From contig NZ_VTDO01000001.1 of assembly GCF_015627125.1 (NCBI RefSeq), positions 620,001 through 684,000 of the forward strand: a stretch of 64,000 bases of DNA, in the 5' to 3' direction. This document shows, one piece after another, positions 40,049-49,656 of this stretch; position 1 is the stretch's first letter, and each line of letters begins with the position of its first letter. Source of the DNA: Acinetobacter rathckeae (GTDB lineage Bacteria; Pseudomonadota; Gammaproteobacteria; Pseudomonadales; Moraxellaceae). The notes below the pieces were generated by a model, which did no database searches, was not told where the DNA came from, and saw nothing but the letters and a program-made list of their open reading frames with translations. Position numbers and translations under genes: made by a program.

Positions 40049-43000
40049 TCAATAAACATCTTTTAAATAACGTTTATCTTTATTCATAGAAATAAGATAA
40101 TTTTGAGCCTGCTCAGGTGATTTATCACCAAATTGGCAAATAATCTGTTTCAACGTTGCATCAACATCCTTTGCCATACGACTAGCATCACCGCATATAC
40201 AAAAATAAGCACCTTGCTCTAACCATTCCCATAACTCTGCACCATGCTCACGCATACGATCTTGTACATAAACTTTTTGTTCTTGGTCACGTGAGAAAGC
40301 CAAGTCCAGACGAGTCAAAATACCTCTATTGTGAAAGTCTCTCAGCTCATTTTCATAGTAGAAATCGGTATTTATTTTTTGCTCACCAAAAAATAGCCAG
40401 TTTTTTCCTGTATCGCCACGGAGATCTCGTTCTTGTAAAAAACCTCGAAAGGGGGCAATACCTGTACCTGGTCCAACCATAATCAAGGGTGTTTCTGAGT
40501 CAATAGGTGGATGGAATGATTTTGATTTTTGAACAAAAATCGGAACAGTACCTTGTTCAGCACGATCTGATAAAAAAGTTGAAGATACCCCTTTTCTAGA
40601 TATACCTTGGTGTTTATATCGTACTACTGAAACTGTTAAGTGTATTTGTGTTGGGTATGCTTTAGGGCTTGATGCAATTGAGTATAACCGTGGTTGTAGT
40701 TTCGGCAAAATACTAATGAGTTCATTGATAGATAATTGAACAGGGTATATTTTTAGAATATCTACTAATTGCTTTCCCCATAGCCATTGTTTTAACTTGT
40801 TTTTATCTGGACAGTCTAATAAATCTTGTAAAGATTGATAATTTCCCTTTACTGCAATAAATTTTAAGGCATTGAATTGTGGCTTAGTAATCTCAAAAGA
40901 TTCTGTGAGTGCTTGTTTTAAGGTGATATCTTTTAAGTCGATAGATAAAATGTGCTGACCATCTAGTTTAGTGACATTTAATAACTCATTTACAAGATCA
41001 GGGCAATTTTGTGGCCAGACTCCCAATGCATCACCAGCCTCGTAAATAATGCCTGAATTTTCAATATCAAAGACAAATAGCCGTATATCTTTATTTGAAT
41101 CCTCCTGATTTAATCGTATATTTTTTATCAATTTTGCAGAAAATGGAGTGGCTTTACTTGGAATATTTAAATTGGATGTTTCTGGTGTTGGTGATAACGG
41201 AGCGTTGGTTTTTTCATTATGTTTAAATGTAGTAAGAATACGATCTAACCATTGTTCAGCTGGTTCTTGAAAATCGGTATCACAATCTATCCGATCAACG
41301 ATACGAGAAGCTCCCAGCTCAGCCAGTTTTTGATCAAGTCTTTTACCATGCCCACAAAACTGGTCATAATTAGGATCACCTAAAGCTAAGACACTATAAT
41401 TAAGATGGTTTAATTGGATATCTTTTTGATTGGTTAAATTATTCCAAAAAATTTGTCCATTATCTGGTGCATCTCCATCACCAAAAGTACTACTAATACA
41501 TAATAAATTTTGTATTTTATTTAATTCAGTAATTGAGAAGTCATTCATTTCTTGTAGATTTACAAGACAGCCGGATTGCTTGATTTTCTCAGCAAATGTT
41601 TCTGCTAAAGTCTCACTATTTCCTGTTTGTGAAGCCCAAATTAGGGTAATTTTAGTTTTTTCTGATACGCTAGAACCATCTGAACTTGCGCTAGACGTAG
41701 ATGTAGATGTCCGTGAATATAACCCTGTTAATAGGCCATTGAGCCATAATTTTGTTTGATCAGAAATAGGGGCGTGAGCAGGAAGTGTTGGTATACTCTC
41801 AGCAGCTACGGGTAGATTTTGTAATGCGGAAATAAAACCTGATAAATAGATTTTCTCGGCATCACTCATTGAGGGAGTTGCTGATGTTTCAAGGCCAATA
41901 CTTTGGGCAAAAATATTTATGGGTGACATATTTGTATTCTGTGTGATTGTCGGTATTGAGTTGGTTGGTTGCTGAATATTTGTTTTTTGTTGTTTGAGTG
42001 CATCGGCAATCAATAATGTCTCTGTTGCGGCAACAGGCGTCAGTGCAACTGCACATACTTTAAATTCAGGCTGTTGAGAAATAGGATCAATCGCATCGTT
42101 GGTTACGGCGTTAATTGCCAAATCTTCGCCAAAGAAATCATTCCAATGAAAGGGGGCAAAGCAATTTCCAGCAAGTACCCGATCTGTTACAACTGCAGGT
42201 AAAACCGCTTTACCTCGTCGTGATCGAATTTCTACTGGTTGTTTGTTTTTAATATTTAAGTCTTCGGCATCTTCAGGGTGTATCTCTATAAATGGCCCTG
42301 AGTTTAGTTTGTTTAACATGGGAATTTTCCCTGTTTTGGTCATGGTATGCCATTGATGTTGTAAGCGACCTGTATTTAAAACAAATGGAAAGTCCTTATC
42401 TGGCATTTCTGCTGGATCTAGGTGCGGACGGGCAAAAAAAATACCTCTGGCTCGTTCAGTTGGAAAAATTAAACGTGGTTTTTGTTGTTCTATAGTTAAT
42501 AATGGCTGGCTAACACCATTATTCAAATAACGAATAGGATGACGATTTTCATCTCCATCAGATGCATCCAAGGGCGGGCAAGGCCATTGTAGAGGTGTTT
42601 CTTTCAAACGAGTATGGCTTGCTCCACGTAAGTCATAACCTGTTTTGAAATTACTGCACTGGCAGATCTCATCAAAAATTTCTGATGCTGAATGATAACT
42701 AAAAGCATGATCGTAGCCCATTTCACATGCAATACGACTAATAATTTGCCAATCTGGTAAGGCTTCACCTGGTGGCTCAATTGCTTTTTGCATAAGTGTC
42801 ATGTTGCGTTCGGAGTTAATCATTACACCTTCTGCTTCAGCCCATAAAGCAGCAGGTAACATAATGTCTGCATAGCGATTGGTTTCAGTATCTAAAAATG
42901 CATCTTGAGTAATAACCAACTTTGCTGCTTTTAAGCCTTCGATTACATTGGTACGATTGGCAATGGTTGCAACAGGGTTAGTACAGATGATCCAGCATGC

Positions 43001-44185
43001 TTTAATTTCTCCTGTTTGCATACGCTCGAACATGTCGACCGTACCTTTGCCTAAAGTTGTTTTTAAAGTCCCTTTAGGGATATGCCAGAGTTCTTCGATA
43101 AATGTTCTATCTTTTTCAACTAAAATAGAGCGTTGACCAGGAAGACCTGGCCCCATATATCCCATTTCACGTCCCCCCATTGCATTGGGCTGGCCCGTCA
43201 AAGAAAATGGTCCACTACCTAAACGACAAATTTTTCCCGTTGCCAAATGTAAGTTGCAAATCGCATTGGTGTTCCATGTGCCATGAGTACTTTGGTTAAG
43301 GCCCATTGTCCAGCAACTCATAAATTCTTTTGCTTCACCAATCCATTGTGCTGCTTGTCGAATTTTTTCTTCTTCAATTGCTGTTTTCTTAGAAACATAG
43401 TCGGGTGTATATTCCTCCAAAAAATTAGGCATTTGCTCCCAACCTTCGGTATATTCATGAATAAAGTCATGATCAATATGGTTGTTTTTCCATAGTAAGT
43501 GTAATAATCCATTAAGTAGGATTAAATCTGTACCTGGCTTGATCTGCATAAAAAGGTGAGCTTTATCTGCGGTGCTATTACGTCGTGGATCAACAACAAT
43601 CAATTTTGCACCAACTTTGACTCTATCCATCAAACGTAAAAATAAAATCGGATGGCAATCAGCCATATTTGCACCAATAACAAAAAATACATCTGCATGA
43701 TCAAAATCTTGGTATGAGCCAGGAGGACCATCAGCACCTAAAGAAAGTTTATAACCACTTCCAGCACTTGCCATACACAGGCGAGAATTTGACTCAATAT
43801 TATTTGTACCAATAAATCCTTTAGAAAGTTTATTTATAAGATATTGAGCCTCGATTGACATTTGCCCTGAAACATAAAAAGAAATGGCATCTGGACCATC
43901 TTGGTCAATAATTTCGCGAAGACGTTGAGCTGTTTTAGTTATTGCGATATCACTGGTATTTGCAATACGCTCATCTGTGCGTAATTTGCGAATATATGCT
44001 TTTTCCATGCGTCCAGATTGACGTAAGGCTTGATGTGCTGAAGCCCCTTTAGTACACAGTCGACCAAAGTTGGTAGGGTGTTCTTTATGGCCTGATAGTT
44101 TAGTAATTTTGCCATTTTTAACATGTAAAATCATGCCACAACCAACACCACAATATGGACAAACAGTTTTTATAGATTCAACCAT
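40049..44185 (-). CDS. nasA: Assimilatory nitrate reductase fused to a sulfite-reductase-type flavoprotein
   Basis: The 1378-residue product starts with an Fe4S4 site (C9, C12, C16, C44) and a molybdopterin oxidoreductase domain to about residue 700, including SRLCMASAGSGYK with the likely Mo-ligand cysteine and the C-terminal MGD-binding part (NTGRLQHQWHTMTKTG). A low-complexity linker holds two CysJ-like helices (AEKIYLSGFISALQNLP and TKLWLNGLLTGLYSR). Then come a flavodoxin domain (IWASQTGNSETLAETF, about residue 845), an FAD domain (PRLYSIASSP) and an NAD(P) domain (MVGPGTGIAPFRGFL). The protein could move electrons from NADPH to nitrate in one chain. ATG 44185 has AAGGT upstream. nirBD is not in the window. 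Confidence 0.94.
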   Translation of the reverse strand: MVESIKTVCPYCGVGCGMILHVKNGKITKLSGHKEHPTNFGRLCTKGASAHQALRQSGRMEKAYIRKLRTDERIANTSDIAITKTAQRLREIIDQDGPDAISFYVSGQMSIEAQYLINKLSKGFIGTNNIESNSRLCMASAGSGYKLSLGADGPPGSYQDFDHADVFFVIGANMADCHPILFLRLMDRVKVGAKLIVVDPRRNSTADKAHLFMQIKPGTDLILLNGLLHLLWKNNHIDHDFIHEYTEGWEQMPNFLEEYTPDYVSKKTAIEEEKIRQAAQWIGEAKEFMSCWTMGLNQSTHGTWNTNAICNLHLATGKICRLGSGPFSLTGQPNAMGGREMGYMGPGLPGQRSILVEKDRTFIEELWHIPKGTLKTTLGKGTVDMFERMQTGEIKACWIICTNPVATIANRTNVIEGLKAAKLVITQDAFLDTETNRYADIMLPAALWAEAEGVMINSERNMTLMQKAIEPPGEALPDWQIISRIACEMGYDHAFSYHSASEIFDEICQCSNFKTGYDLRGASHTRLKETPLQWPCPPLDASDGDENRHPIRYLNNGVSQPLLTIEQQKPRLIFPTERARGIFFARPHLDPAEMPDKDFPFVLNTGRLQHQWHTMTKTGKIPMLNKLNSGPFIEIHPEDAEDLNIKNKQPVEIRSRRGKAVLPAVVTDRVLAGNCFAPFHWNDFFGEDLAINAVTNDAIDPISQQPEFKVCAVALTPVAATETLLIADALKQQKTNIQQPTNSIPTITQNTNMSPINIFAQSIGLETSATPSMSDAEKIYLSGFISALQNLPVAAESIPTLPAHAPISDQTKLWLNGLLTGLYSRTSTSTSSASSDGSSVSEKTKITLIWASQTGNSETLAETFAEKIKQSGCLVNLQEMNDFSITELNKIQNLLCISSTFGDGDAPDNGQIFWNNLTNQKDIQLNHLNYSVLALGDPNYDQFCGHGKRLDQKLAELGASRIVDRIDCDTDFQEPAEQWLDRILTTFKHNEKTNAPLSPTPETSNLNIPSKATPFSAKLIKNIRLNQEDSNKDIRLFVFDIENSGIIYEAGDALGVWPQNCPDLVNELLNVTKLDGQHILSIDLKDITLKQALTESFEITKPQFNALKFIAVKGNYQSLQDLLDCPDKNKLKQWLWGKQLVDILKIYPVQLSINELISILPKLQPRLYSIASSPKAYPTQIHLTVSVVRYKHQGISRKGVSSTFLSDRAEQGTVPIFVQKSKSFHPPIDSETPLIMVGPGTGIAPFRGFLQERDLRGDTGKNWLFFGEQKINTDFYYENELRDFHNRGILTRLDLAFSRDQEQKVYVQDRMREHGAELWEWLEQGAYFCICGDASRMAKDVDATLKQIICQFGDKSPEQAQNYLISMNKDKRYLKDVY

Positions 44186-44225
44186 AATGATTACCTTGCT
44201 CAGTCTATGCAAATGAAAATTTGAG

Positions 44226-44253
44226 ACTCATAAATTTTGAGAAATTTATGAGT
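44226..44253 (-). promoter_or_regulatory. Hairpin in the nasA leader
   Basis: A perfect 12-bp stem (44226-44237 with 44242-44253) and a 4-nt loop lie about 40-70 nt upstream of the nasA start in its transcript. Assimilatory nitrate operons in several proteobacteria use leader hairpins bound by ANTAR proteins such as NasT/NasR. That role is possible here, but no long U run follows the stem. Confidence 0.5.
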
Positions 44254-44401
44254 TCGAATAAACACGAGCAGGCATCGTTGGCTGCAAAGTGATGTACTTG
44301 ATACGTTTAAAAGAAGGCAAATAATATGCCAAGTCAGACAAAATTATGGATCAGAGTATCGATGCAAAGAGAGGATTAGAGCTACAAAGGGGAAATGCAA
44401 T

Positions 44402-44467
44402 TTAACTACAAGTACGGCGTATAGATTGATCAAGCATTTTATTTTTGAACGTTTGTATATGTTGCAT
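44402..44467 (-). pseudogene. Truncated 5' end of a TonB-dependent receptor gene
   Basis: The frame MQHIQTFKNKMLDQSIRRTCS stops after 21 codons. Its first 19 residues nearly match the start of the intact receptor at 47029 (MQHTQTFKSKLLDQSIRRI), and the upstream DNA matches too. It appears to be the leftover start of a paralogous receptor whose body was deleted. Divergence (K/N, L/M, T/I changes) shows it is not a very recent copy. Confidence 0.8.
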
Positions 44468-44530
44468 GTAAAGATCCCTTTTATAGAAACTTTAAGGTTG
44501 ATATTTTTATTTTAAAATCATTTGCTTATG
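44411..44530 (-). repeat. Duplicate of the receptor start and promoter region (partner at 46974-47095)
   Basis: From TACGGCGTATAGATTGATCA onward the two segments align over about 110 bp, through start codon and ribosome-site area into the promoter. The Fur box of the intact copy (AATGATAATCATT) is degraded here to AAAATCATTTGC. Confidence 0.8.
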
Positions 44531-44780
44531 GTATTTCGATCAAATATTGGAATTATATAGCATAGACTTTTAGTCACTCAGAGCTTTTTTAAGGGAAATC
44601 AGTCTATTCATTAGACTAGACTGCAAAGGAAAGTATTTATTTTATATAAAAACATATAAAACAGTAAATTCCGTAAACAGGATTCGGGTTAATTAGTAAA
44701 AAGCGAATATCATTTAATTTAGTATTCTTATATTTCAACTTTAAAAGAACATTATCATCTAAAATTTAAGTTAAATAGGT

Positions 44781-44820
44781 AAAAAACTCTGCTTAAGAAA
44801 AGAGAATTTTCTTAAGCAGA
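44781..44820 (-). terminator. Terminator of the siderophore receptor gene
   Basis: CTGCTTAAGAAAA (44789-44801) pairs with TTTTCTTAAGCAG (44807-44819); in the minus-strand transcript a six-U run follows. Confidence 0.9.
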
Positions 44821-44830
44821 TTAGCTTAGC

Positions 44831-47029
44831 TTAGAATTTATAAGTTAAAGAACCAGTATAGCTTGTTGGGTCACCATAAGTATTAGCCCAGTAATTTAAT
44901 CGATATTTTACATTGGTAACATTACCTATGTTTAAACCTAAACTTAAATCAGAGGTAATTTTATATTTAGCCATCAGGTCAAGTAAGGCAAAACCTTTTT
45001 GAGTATAGGCCGCGGTTTGTAAACTGTTACTGCCTGTATAGTAAAACTTGCTTTGCCAACGTGTTGTTGCACCAACTGTCACGGCGTCAAATATGCCTGG
45101 TAAACTGTAAGTGGTAGACAGTTTAAATTGATTGACAGGAAGCTCTGTTGTGACACGCACACCAGCCTGTTTGCTTAAAGCATGTGAATAGCCTGTTTGA
45201 ATATTCCAACGTGGCGTAATTTCACCACTTAACTCGGCTTCAAAACCTTTAGTTTTTACACCATTTGCACCTTGATAATAATAAGATCCAGCAGTAACTA
45301 AACCTTGGCTGACTGCACTGTCAGAAGATGTATATTTTCCTGCCGTAAGCGCAACATTGTCCATTTTAGATTCAAAGTAAGCGATACTTGCATTGAGTTT
45401 GTTGTCATAAAATGCAGCTTTAAAACCTGCTTCATAATTATTGCCTTGCTGTGGATTTAGCAACTTATAATCATAATTACGGTATGACTGTGGTAAGAAA
45501 ATATTGGTATAACTTGCATAAGCAGTGAGGTTATTTGTTAGGTCATAGGTTATACCTGCATACGGCGTAACACGGTGGTAATTACTCACCTTTGATGACC
45601 CAGCAGATGTAGTATAGCTTTTTGAAATATAGTCAGATAAACGTGTACCTAAAATCAGGTGTAATTTATCAGTTGCATTGATACGTGTTGCTAAATAATA
45701 GCCAGCCTGTTGGTAACTAAGTCTCTGTTCACCATTTTTGGTAAATGTCGGAGCAGTAACATAACCATTCCATGTAGATGGCTTAACCGAAGTTGTTGTG
45801 TAATTCGCTTTATAAGTATCACCATTATTTTGGATATATTGATAGCTACTGCCAAACATTAAATCATGTTCTTGGCCAAATAGTTGGTACTTTCCATTTA
45901 CAGACACATCAAGCGAGTTTTCAGTGGGGTTTAAATCTGTTTTATTAGAAGTAAAGTTTGCATAATCTGAGTTATATTTTGGTGAAGTACCAATCACACC
46001 AAAAATAGCATCGATATGTTGTTGTAAGAAGTTATAATTTATGTGTAATGCCCAGTCATTATCAAAGGTATGATTAAATGAGGCGAATGCATTGACTGAA
46101 TCTACTTGGCTATATGCCCAGCGAGGTGCTGCATTAAAACTTGGTGAGTATGGGTTAAGAGAGTAGTCATAGCCATACATATCTAGACCATGGACGCTTA
46201 AACCATCACTACGATTTCGGCTGAGCATAGCACCAACCGATAGATGGCTTTGCTCGCTAAAGTCATGGTCTATAACTCCATACAGTGTCGCATTTCTATA
46301 ATTGCCCCATGTTTTCCAAGAATCACCTTGCTCATATGCAGCTACAACTCGGCCGCGTGTTGTTCCATCTTGTGTTAGAGCGGTTTGAGCATCAAATTCT
46401 GATCTTACATTATTCCACGAGCCGTAACTGACTTTTGCATAGCCTGTAGGTTCGGTACTATTTGCATGCTTTCTGTTGAAATTAATACTTGCACTAGGTA
46501 GTCCCGCACCATTGGTTAATCCAGTTGCTCCTTTAATTACAGTTACATTTTCAAAAATAGATGAGTCTAAACCGCTTAATGAAGAGCCGGATTTAAAGTT
46601 TACAGGCGGTGCGGTCATTACGCCATCAACTTGATAGTTAATAATTTGTTGACCACGTGCATAGTACATTGCATATTCACCACCATTACCAATAGCCCCT
46701 TTTGCACCATAACGTACGGCTTGAACCCCAGGTGTTTGGGTTAAAATGTCATAAGTATCACGTAAGTTTTCATCACTGATTTGTTGTTGTGTGATTACCG
46801 TAACACTTTGAGGTGTATCTTTTAAAGATAAATCCAATTTTGTTGCACTGCTACTTTTCTTTATGGTGTAACTTTTTTTATTGTCTTGTGTTTTCGCATG
46901 AGCATTTATTTCTGGCAGTGTGGTTGTCTCAGCAAAACTATATACAGGAGATAATACGATTAAAGATAACAATATACGGCGTATAGATTGATCAAGCAGT
47001 TTGCTTTTGAACGTTTGTGTATGTTGCAT
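44831..47029 (-). CDS. TonB-dependent siderophore receptor (FhuE/FpvA-like)
   Basis: The 732-residue outer-membrane protein has a signal peptide (ending YSFA), a siderophore-type plug (DLSLKDTPQSVTVITQQQISDENLRDTYDILTQTPGV; FENVTVIKGATGLTNGAG) and a barrel ending YTGSLTYKF. The DTPQSV text is diagnostic of the ferric-siderophore receptor class, closest in style to ferric-coprogen/pyoverdine receptors. A Fur box 47 bp upstream indicates iron repression. The ligand cannot be named. It is a single gene, divergent from a superoxide dismutase gene. Confidence 0.94.
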   Translation of the reverse strand: MQHTQTFKSKLLDQSIRRILLSLIVLSPVYSFAETTTLPEINAHAKTQDNKKSYTIKKSSSATKLDLSLKDTPQSVTVITQQQISDENLRDTYDILTQTPGVQAVRYGAKGAIGNGGEYAMYYARGQQIINYQVDGVMTAPPVNFKSGSSLSGLDSSIFENVTVIKGATGLTNGAGLPSASINFNRKHANSTEPTGYAKVSYGSWNNVRSEFDAQTALTQDGTTRGRVVAAYEQGDSWKTWGNYRNATLYGVIDHDFSEQSHLSVGAMLSRNRSDGLSVHGLDMYGYDYSLNPYSPSFNAAPRWAYSQVDSVNAFASFNHTFDNDWALHINYNFLQQHIDAIFGVIGTSPKYNSDYANFTSNKTDLNPTENSLDVSVNGKYQLFGQEHDLMFGSSYQYIQNNGDTYKANYTTTSVKPSTWNGYVTAPTFTKNGEQRLSYQQAGYYLATRINATDKLHLILGTRLSDYISKSYTTSAGSSKVSNYHRVTPYAGITYDLTNNLTAYASYTNIFLPQSYRNYDYKLLNPQQGNNYEAGFKAAFYDNKLNASIAYFESKMDNVALTAGKYTSSDSAVSQGLVTAGSYYYQGANGVKTKGFEAELSGEITPRWNIQTGYSHALSKQAGVRVTTELPVNQFKLSTTYSLPGIFDAVTVGATTRWQSKFYYTGSNSLQTAAYTQKGFALLDLMAKYKITSDLSLGLNIGNVTNVKYRLNYWANTYGDPTSYTGSLTYKF

Positions 47030-47419
47030 GTAAAGATTCCTTTTACAACAGTTGTTAGGTTGGTGTTTTTATTCTGCAAATGATAATCATTTTTATAAAA
47101 AATAATATGGATGATGTTTAGATATATATTTTTTTTGTATTAAATTTAAATATAAGTGTTTGATATTTAAATTTTAATATTTAATTATTGATTGTTAAAT
47201 TATATATGTTAAATTTTCGTTTTGAGTGGTTAATTTTAATTTTTAATTAAGTTTGAATGGTTATGCATTATTGAATTACATACTGTCAATAAAATACTAT
47301 AGTATCTTTAAATGGTATACGCTAAAGTCTTAAATAGAAGTAATGCTTTATATTGAAATAAGCTTCGGTTTATCGTATTGTTATTCATGAAATTATTTAT
47401 ACTTAATAAGGACATAAAA
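47030..47419. other. Divergent promoter region, siderophore receptor / sod
   Basis: About 390 very AT-rich bases. Besides the Fur box at 47076-47094 there is no recognised element; the sod promoter must lie in the right-hand part. Confidence 0.55.
47076..47094 (-). promoter_or_regulatory. Fur box
   Basis: The core AATGATAATCATT matches the consensus GATAATGATAATCATTATC at nearly all central positions. It lies 47 bp upstream of the siderophore-receptor start and about 325 bp upstream of sod. Confidence 0.88.
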
Positions 47420-48034
47420 ATGGCTTACTCATTACCATCTTTACCATATACATATGATGCACTAGAGCCAAATCTAGATGCTGCAACTATGGAAATTCAC
47501 CACACTAAACATCACCAAACGTACATTAATAACATTAATGTTGCTATCGAAGGTACAGAGTGGGAACAACTTCCTGTTGAAACACTTGTAGCTAAAATTG
47601 CAGACGTTCCTGCAAACTTGAAAGGTGTTGTGCAAAATAATGGTGGTGGTCATGCAAACCATTCTTTATTTTGGACAGTCATGAGCCCACAAGGTGGTGG
47701 AGCACCTGAAGGTGAACTTGCTACAGCAATTGATGCAGAGCTTGGTGGTTTAGAGGCATTTAAAGAAGCATTTACTAAAGCGGCTTTAACGCGTTTTGGT
47801 AGTGGTTGGGCTTGGTTAAGTGTTACTCCTGAAAATAAATTGGTTGTAGAAAGCAGTGGCAACCAAGACTCTCCATTAATGCACGGTAATACACCTATTC
47901 TAGGTTTAGATGTTTGGGAGCATGCATATTACCTTAAATATCAAAACCGTCGTCCTGAATACATTGCAGCATTCTATAACGTAGTTAATTGGGCAGAAGT
48001 TGCACGTCGTTATAAAGAAGCTCTAGCAAAATAA
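47420..48034 (+). CDS. sodA: Superoxide dismutase, Mn-type
   Basis: The 204-residue enzyme has the Fe/Mn-SOD metal ligands in [22 protein letters not shown] and [18 protein letters not shown]. The residues that separate the metal types ([11 protein letters not shown] and GNQDSPLM) are those of manganese enzymes; iron SODs have AAQVWNHTFYW and GTPL. It is probably cytoplasmic: no signal peptide is seen. The start [10 protein letters not shown] at 47420 has AAGGAC upstream. Divergence from a Fur-regulated receptor fits the known switch to MnSOD in low iron. Confidence 0.95.
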   Translation: MAYSLPSLPYTYDALEPNLDAATMEIHHTKHHQTYINNINVAIEGTEWEQLPVETLVAKIADVPANLKGVVQNNGGGHANHSLFWTVMSPQGGGAPEGELATAIDAELGGLEAFKEAFTKAALTRFGSGWAWLSVTPENKLVVESSGNQDSPLMHGNTPILGLDVWEHAYYLKYQNRRPEYIAAFYNVVNWAEVARRYKEALAK

Positions 48035-48056
48035 GTTAGTTTATTTGAAACTTCAA

Positions 48057-48084
48057 AAACGGCTTCAATGTAAGCCGTTTTTTT
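48057..48084 (+). terminator. sod terminator
   Basis: AAACGGCTT and AAGCCGTTT arms around CAATGT, then T run. Confidence 0.94.
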
Positions 48085-48166
48085 ATGTCATTGTGTCTGG
48101 GTTGTTTATTTATATCTAAATATGTTATAAGTATATATAAATATCATATAAAAGAAGTGCTTTAAC

Positions 48167-48871
48167 ATGTATATCAAACAGTTCTTTGAACCTAAAAGTT
48201 CTACATATAGCTATTTTTTAATGTGTGAAGAAAGCAAAGAAGCGATTATCATCGATCCCGTGCAATGCGATATAGAAAAGTATCTTGAAGAAATAAAACA
48301 ACAACAAGCGAATTTACAATATATCTTTGAAACGCATATACATGCAGACCATATTACAGCCTCTCATACATTAAAAACATTAACATCTGCTAAGTCTGTG
48401 GTGCATAAAAATTCTGGGGTAGAGTGTGCAGATGTTTTTATTACAGATGGTTGCGATTTTCGTTTTGGGCAACAATTATTACAAGTCCTTGCGACACCAG
48501 GGCATACCAATGCATGTACATCTTATTATGCAAAAGGCTATGTCTTTACAGGGGATACTTTACTAATAAATGGTTGTGGAAGAACTGATTTTCAAGGCGG
48601 TTCTGCTGAAAAGCTATATCAAAGCGTACATAGAAAATTATTTACTTTACCAAGCGAAACCATTGTTTATCCTGCACATGATTACAAAGGTAACTTTTCA
48701 TCAAGTATTGGACATGAAAAAGAATATAACCCAAGACTGGCATTACATATCAGCCAAGAAGAGTTTATTCACATTATGGCGAATTTAGATCTGGCATATC
48801 CTGCTCAAATAGACCAAGCACTACCTGCCAATAAGCTGTGTGGTAGAGTACAAACAAGCGATTGCGATTAA
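48167..48871 (+). CDS. ETHE1/Blh-like MBL-fold persulfide dioxygenase
   Basis: The 234-residue metallo-beta-lactamase-fold protein has THIHADH (H57, H59, D61, H62), ATPGHTNAC, FTGDTLLINGCGRTDFQGG and YPAHDYKG. This set, especially GCGRTDFQGG, marks the ETHE1 persulfide-dioxygenase group, which oxidises glutathione persulfide to sulfite with one iron. The next gene, 14 bp later, is a TauE-type exporter that could expel the sulfite made. A glyoxalase II-like activity is the alternative. Confidence 0.88.
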   Translation: MYIKQFFEPKSSTYSYFLMCEESKEAIIIDPVQCDIEKYLEEIKQQQANLQYIFETHIHADHITASHTLKTLTSAKSVVHKNSGVECADVFITDGCDFRFGQQLLQVLATPGHTNACTSYYAKGYVFTGDTLLINGCGRTDFQGGSAEKLYQSVHRKLFTLPSETIVYPAHDYKGNFSSSIGHEKEYNPRLALHISQEEFIHIMANLDLAYPAQIDQALPANKLCGRVQTSDCD

Positions 48872-48885
48872 TTTAAGAGATCGCT

Positions 48886-49656
48886 ATGTTTTTATTAGCC
48901 TGTGAAGGGATATTTATTGGTATTGTATTGGGGCTTACAGGTGCAGGTGGTGGCGTATTGGCTATTCCTTTACTGATGTGGTCTCAGTCTTGGAGTGTTT
49001 CGCAAGCTGCACCGATTGCACTTATCGCAACAACCATTGCATCTGGAGCAGGAACAATACAAGGCTTATGGCAACATACTGTACGTTATAGGGCAGCAAT
49101 TTGGATTGCTTTGTTGTCTATTCCATCTGTATACATTGGTGTTAGTTTAAGCAAGATTATTCCAATATATTACATCACCATTTTATTTTGTATTGTTATG
49201 TTGATTTCAGCATTTCGCTACTTTACTAAGAAACCGATTCGTTCATTAAACTTATGTCATACCCATCGATTAACAGGCCGATTTATTTGGAATACAAAAA
49301 CAAGGTTTTATTTAGGTGGCCTAGGAATGCTACTTGGAATGGTTACAGGTTTATTGGGGGTAGGTGGCGGTTTTATTTTAGTCCCTACACTCAAAAAAAT
49401 ATCTAATTTGTCTCTATGTTGTATATCTGCTACATCCCTAATGATTATTTGTTTGGTGGGATCCATCACATTAATGACACAGATTTCATCTGGATATCAT
49501 TACCCTTTAGATATCACGCCCATTTTTGTGACTACGGCGTTAATTGGTATGTTTGTTGGTCGGTTCTTACAACATCGTATTCCTGAGCAGGTTATTCATA
49601 AAGTATTTGCACTCTTGCTGACCTGTATTGCAATTCTTACATTATATCGTATGTAA
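48886..49656 (+). CDS. TauE/SafE family sulfite/organosulfonate exporter
   Basis: The 256-residue membrane protein has about eight hydrophobic segments and two family repeats, GIVLGLTGAGGGVLAIPLLMW near residue 12 and GMVTGLLGVGGGFILVPTLKK near residue 150, the duplicated TauE halves. In this pair with a persulfide dioxygenase it most likely exports sulfite or thiosulfate. A BigR-type repressor or sulfide:quinone oxidoreductase, often linked, is not seen here. Confidence 0.9.
   Translation: MFLLACEGIFIGIVLGLTGAGGGVLAIPLLMWSQSWSVSQAAPIALIATTIASGAGTIQGLWQHTVRYRAAIWIALLSIPSVYIGVSLSKIIPIYYITILFCIVMLISAFRYFTKKPIRSLNLCHTHRLTGRFIWNTKTRFYLGGLGMLLGMVTGLLGVGGGFILVPTLKKISNLSLCCISATSLMIICLVGSITLMTQISSGYHYPLDITPIFVTTALIGMFVGRFLQHRIPEQVIHKVFALLLTCIAILTLYRM

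Larger units (their letters stand above)
44186..44830. other. Intergenic region: nasA leader, TonB-receptor remnant, receptor terminator
   Basis: The 645 bp contain a nasA leader hairpin (44226-44253), a duplicated and truncated TonB-receptor 5' end (44402-44530) and the terminator of the intact receptor gene (44781-44820). About 250 AT-rich bases between 44530 and 44780 hold nothing recognised. Confidence 0.7.
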
